Shown: one piece after another, positions 20,906-22,150 of the stretch | Position numbering within the stretch: the first letter of the stretch is position 1 | Layout: every line of letters starts with the position of its first letter | NCBI GenBank assembly: GCA_032251335.1 | Contig: JAVVDW010000027.1 | Location: forward strand, 1-22,150 | Length of the DNA: 22,150 nucleotides | DNA from: UM-FILTER-40-17 sp032251335 | GTDB lineage: Bacteria > Bacteroidota > Bacteroidia > Flavobacteriales > Flavobacteriaceae | Direction of reading: 5' to 3' | Position numbers and translations under genes: made by a program | Notes under the pieces: model-generated | What the model was told of the DNA's origin: nothing | The model's database searches: none | Seen by the model: the letters and a program-made list of their open reading frames with translations, nothing else

Positions 20906-21630
20906 TGACACCTTTCCTTGCAGAACTTTTGGGTACATTTTTATTGATTTTGTTTGGTGGCGGCGTCGTTGCCAACGTCAATTTAAAAGAAACCTATGCG
21001 CATCAGTCCGGTTGGATCGTCATTGTTTTTGGTTGGGCAATTGGTGTGTTTGTCGGTGTTTTTGTAGCGGGATCTATTTCGGGTGCACACCTCAATCCGG
21101 CTGTTACCTTGGGCTTGGCTTTGGCAGGTTCGTTCGCTTGGTCAATGGTTCCCATGTATCTTTTGGCCCAATTGCTAGGTGCATTTTTGGGTGCTGTTTT
21201 GGTTTGGATTCATTTTAAACCCCATTTTCATAAAACCGAAGATGCCGCTGCAATCAAAGCAGTTTTTTGCACAGCACCGGCTATAAAACACACTTTTCAA
21301 AATGTGCTCTCTGAAACCATCGGGACTTTTGCGTTGGTTTTTCCTGTTTTTTATATTTCAGGTGCCACCATTGATGGTCAATCGGCTTCCTTGGGTGCTT
21401 TAGACGCCTTGCCGGTAGCTTTATTGGTTTTGGGTATTGGTCTGTCGTTGGGTGGCACCACAGGCTATGCAATCAATCCTGCCAGAGATTTAGGCCCTCG
21501 AATTGCACATGCACTTTTACCTATCAAAAACAAAGGAACTAACGATTGGAAATACGCTTGGATACCTGTAGCAGGTCCTTTTGTGGGTGCTTCGCTGGCA
21601 GCGTTGTTGTTTCTTTTTTTACAAGGCTGA
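20905..21630 (+). CDS. glpF: Aquaglyceroporin (GlpF-like MIP channel)
   Basis: The 241-residue product is a six-helix major intrinsic protein with two half-helix NPA boxes: SGAHLNPAVTLG (59-70) and GYAINPARDLGPR (187-199). The Asp after the second NPA-R (D195) is typical of glycerol facilitators; water-specific aquaporins usually have Ser there. It would allow passive flow of glycerol and similar small polyols, and perhaps water, across the inner membrane. The ATG at 20905 is chosen over a TTG 6 bp upstream. No glpK or glpD is adjacent, and its neighbour is crtZ, 107 bp upstream, so it is probably a separate transcription unit. GC content is high relative to the next gene. Confidence 0.9.
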   Translation: MTPFLAELLGTFLLILFGGGVVANVNLKETYAHQSGWIVIVFGWAIGVFVGVFVAGSISGAHLNPAVTLGLALAGSFAWSMVPMYLLAQLLGAFLGAVLVWIHFKPHFHKTEDAAAIKAVFCTAPAIKHTFQNVLSETIGTFALVFPVFYISGATIDGQSASLGALDALPVALLVLGIGLSLGGTTGYAINPARDLGPRIAHALLPIKNKGTNDWKYAWIPVAGPFVGASLAALLFLFLQG

Positions 21631-21661
21631 GCGTTGACTTTATGTAGAAGTTAGCTGTAAT

Positions 21662-22093
21662 ATGAAAAAAATCGCGATTATAATATTTACAGTGAGTTTC
21701 AACTTTGGATTTGGACAAGTTGAAATTCCTTTTTTTGAACAAATCGCTTTTGATTTTTACAAGGACAGTCTATTGACAAAATTCCCTGTCAAAAAACGAA
21801 TAAAAATTCCAAAATATACGACTGACTTTCACGTCTCTTCTTATAAATTTCAAGTTAATGAATGTCTGACTGGAGAATTATTGACTGAGGGAAAAGAATT
21901 GGAAATTTTTGGAATTTATGCTCTTGAACAAATGGATTTTGATTCGCCAACTCACGTAATGAATTATGAAAACTTGGATAAAAAACAGTTTCGGATTATA
22001 AAATTAAATAACAATTTGAATTTAAGAATTTCTCAACCCTATCATAAAAAAGGTGATTACGAGAATTTTTACTTAATTAGTCGCTCCTTATAA
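21662..22093 (+). CDS. AT-rich secreted protein of unknown function
   Basis: I do not recognise this 143-residue protein. It begins with a signal peptide (MKKIAIIIFTVSFNFGFGQ), likely cleaved after residue 18-19. The mature part is basic and aromatic, with strand-like blocks TDFHVSSYKFQVNEC, KELEIFGIYALEQMDF and FRIIKLNNNLNLRISQPY, and a single mature cysteine. It stops with TAA at 22091. Sampled 60-base rows are about 20-28 percent GC, against about 50 percent for a sampled row of the neighbouring channel gene, which suggests a different origin. It follows glpF by 31 bp. A truncated or frameshifted larger gene cannot be excluded because the window ends shortly after. Confidence 0.6.
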   Translation: MKKIAIIIFTVSFNFGFGQVEIPFFEQIAFDFYKDSLLTKFPVKKRIKIPKYTTDFHVSSYKFQVNECLTGELLTEGKELEIFGIYALEQMDFDSPTHVMNYENLDKKQFRIIKLNNNLNLRISQPYHKKGDYENFYLISRSL

Positions 22094-22150
22094 ATTCTCA
22101 TTTTCATTTACACGGATTAATTTTGGGTACAAATTCCAACGGAATAAAAC

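Overview
The window looks like a chromosomal segment of a carotenoid-producing flavobacterium (phylum Bacteroidota). The indications are a moderate-to-low GC content, several promoters with the Bacteroidota -7 box TAnnTTTG in place of an E. coli -10, few clear Shine-Dalgarno sequences, a type II-C cas1-cas2 pair, and a crtI-crtB-crtZ cluster behind a MerR/B12-type regulator. No species can be named from sequence reading alone. Nearly all of the window is ordinary housekeeping DNA. Every gene-free gap is under 300 bp.

Layout. 1-1597: the left edge holds two copies of a 42-nt hairpin repeat, then cas2 and cas1 on the minus strand. No cas9 and no CRISPR array are in the window, and the cas1 upstream gap carries a piece that resembles half of a CRISPR repeat followed by a terminator-like hairpin. 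1598-4407 (minus): a probable gpmI - thioredoxin-like lipoprotein - SGNH hydrolase operon. 4493-6222 (minus): an ECF sigma factor, a membrane-anchored anti-sigma-like protein and a Spy/LTXXQ-like periplasmic protein, read as an envelope-stress unit. 6279-7505 (minus): peptidase T, divergent from pyrD. 7598-11711 (plus): pyrD, HMG-CoA lyase, ligA. 11903-13409: a small secreted protein of unknown function, then a TauE/SafE transporter divergent from a DUF2892 membrane protein. 13428-16406: an FKBP-like surface lipoprotein (minus), divergent from a tight S4-protein / methyltransferase / phosphoribosyltransferase operon (plus) that converges on and overlaps aroK (minus). 16451-16789: a tRNA operon (Lys, Lys, Leu) with a near-consensus promoter and a strong terminator.

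16807-20797 (plus) is the most interesting region. A MerR-family regulator that keeps both CarH-type cobalamin motifs is followed by phytoene desaturase, phytoene synthase and beta-carotene hydroxylase. The regulator and crtI promoters carry the same 30-bp operator-like dyad, TGTTTAA-N16-TTAAACA, with identical half-sites and identical spacing. I infer one autoregulated, possibly B12- and light-responsive circuit for carotenoid synthesis. The 218-bp gap before crtB contains a duplicated 31-bp segment and a 26-codon upstream reading frame. No lycopene cyclase (crtY) is visible here, so zeaxanthin synthesis would need one from elsewhere. 20905-22093: an aquaglyceroporin whose start codon touches a 9-bp hairpin, and a strikingly AT-rich secreted protein of unknown function.

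Starts were chosen from ATG position, signal-peptide logic and family N-termini. Everything below is read by eye, without database searches.
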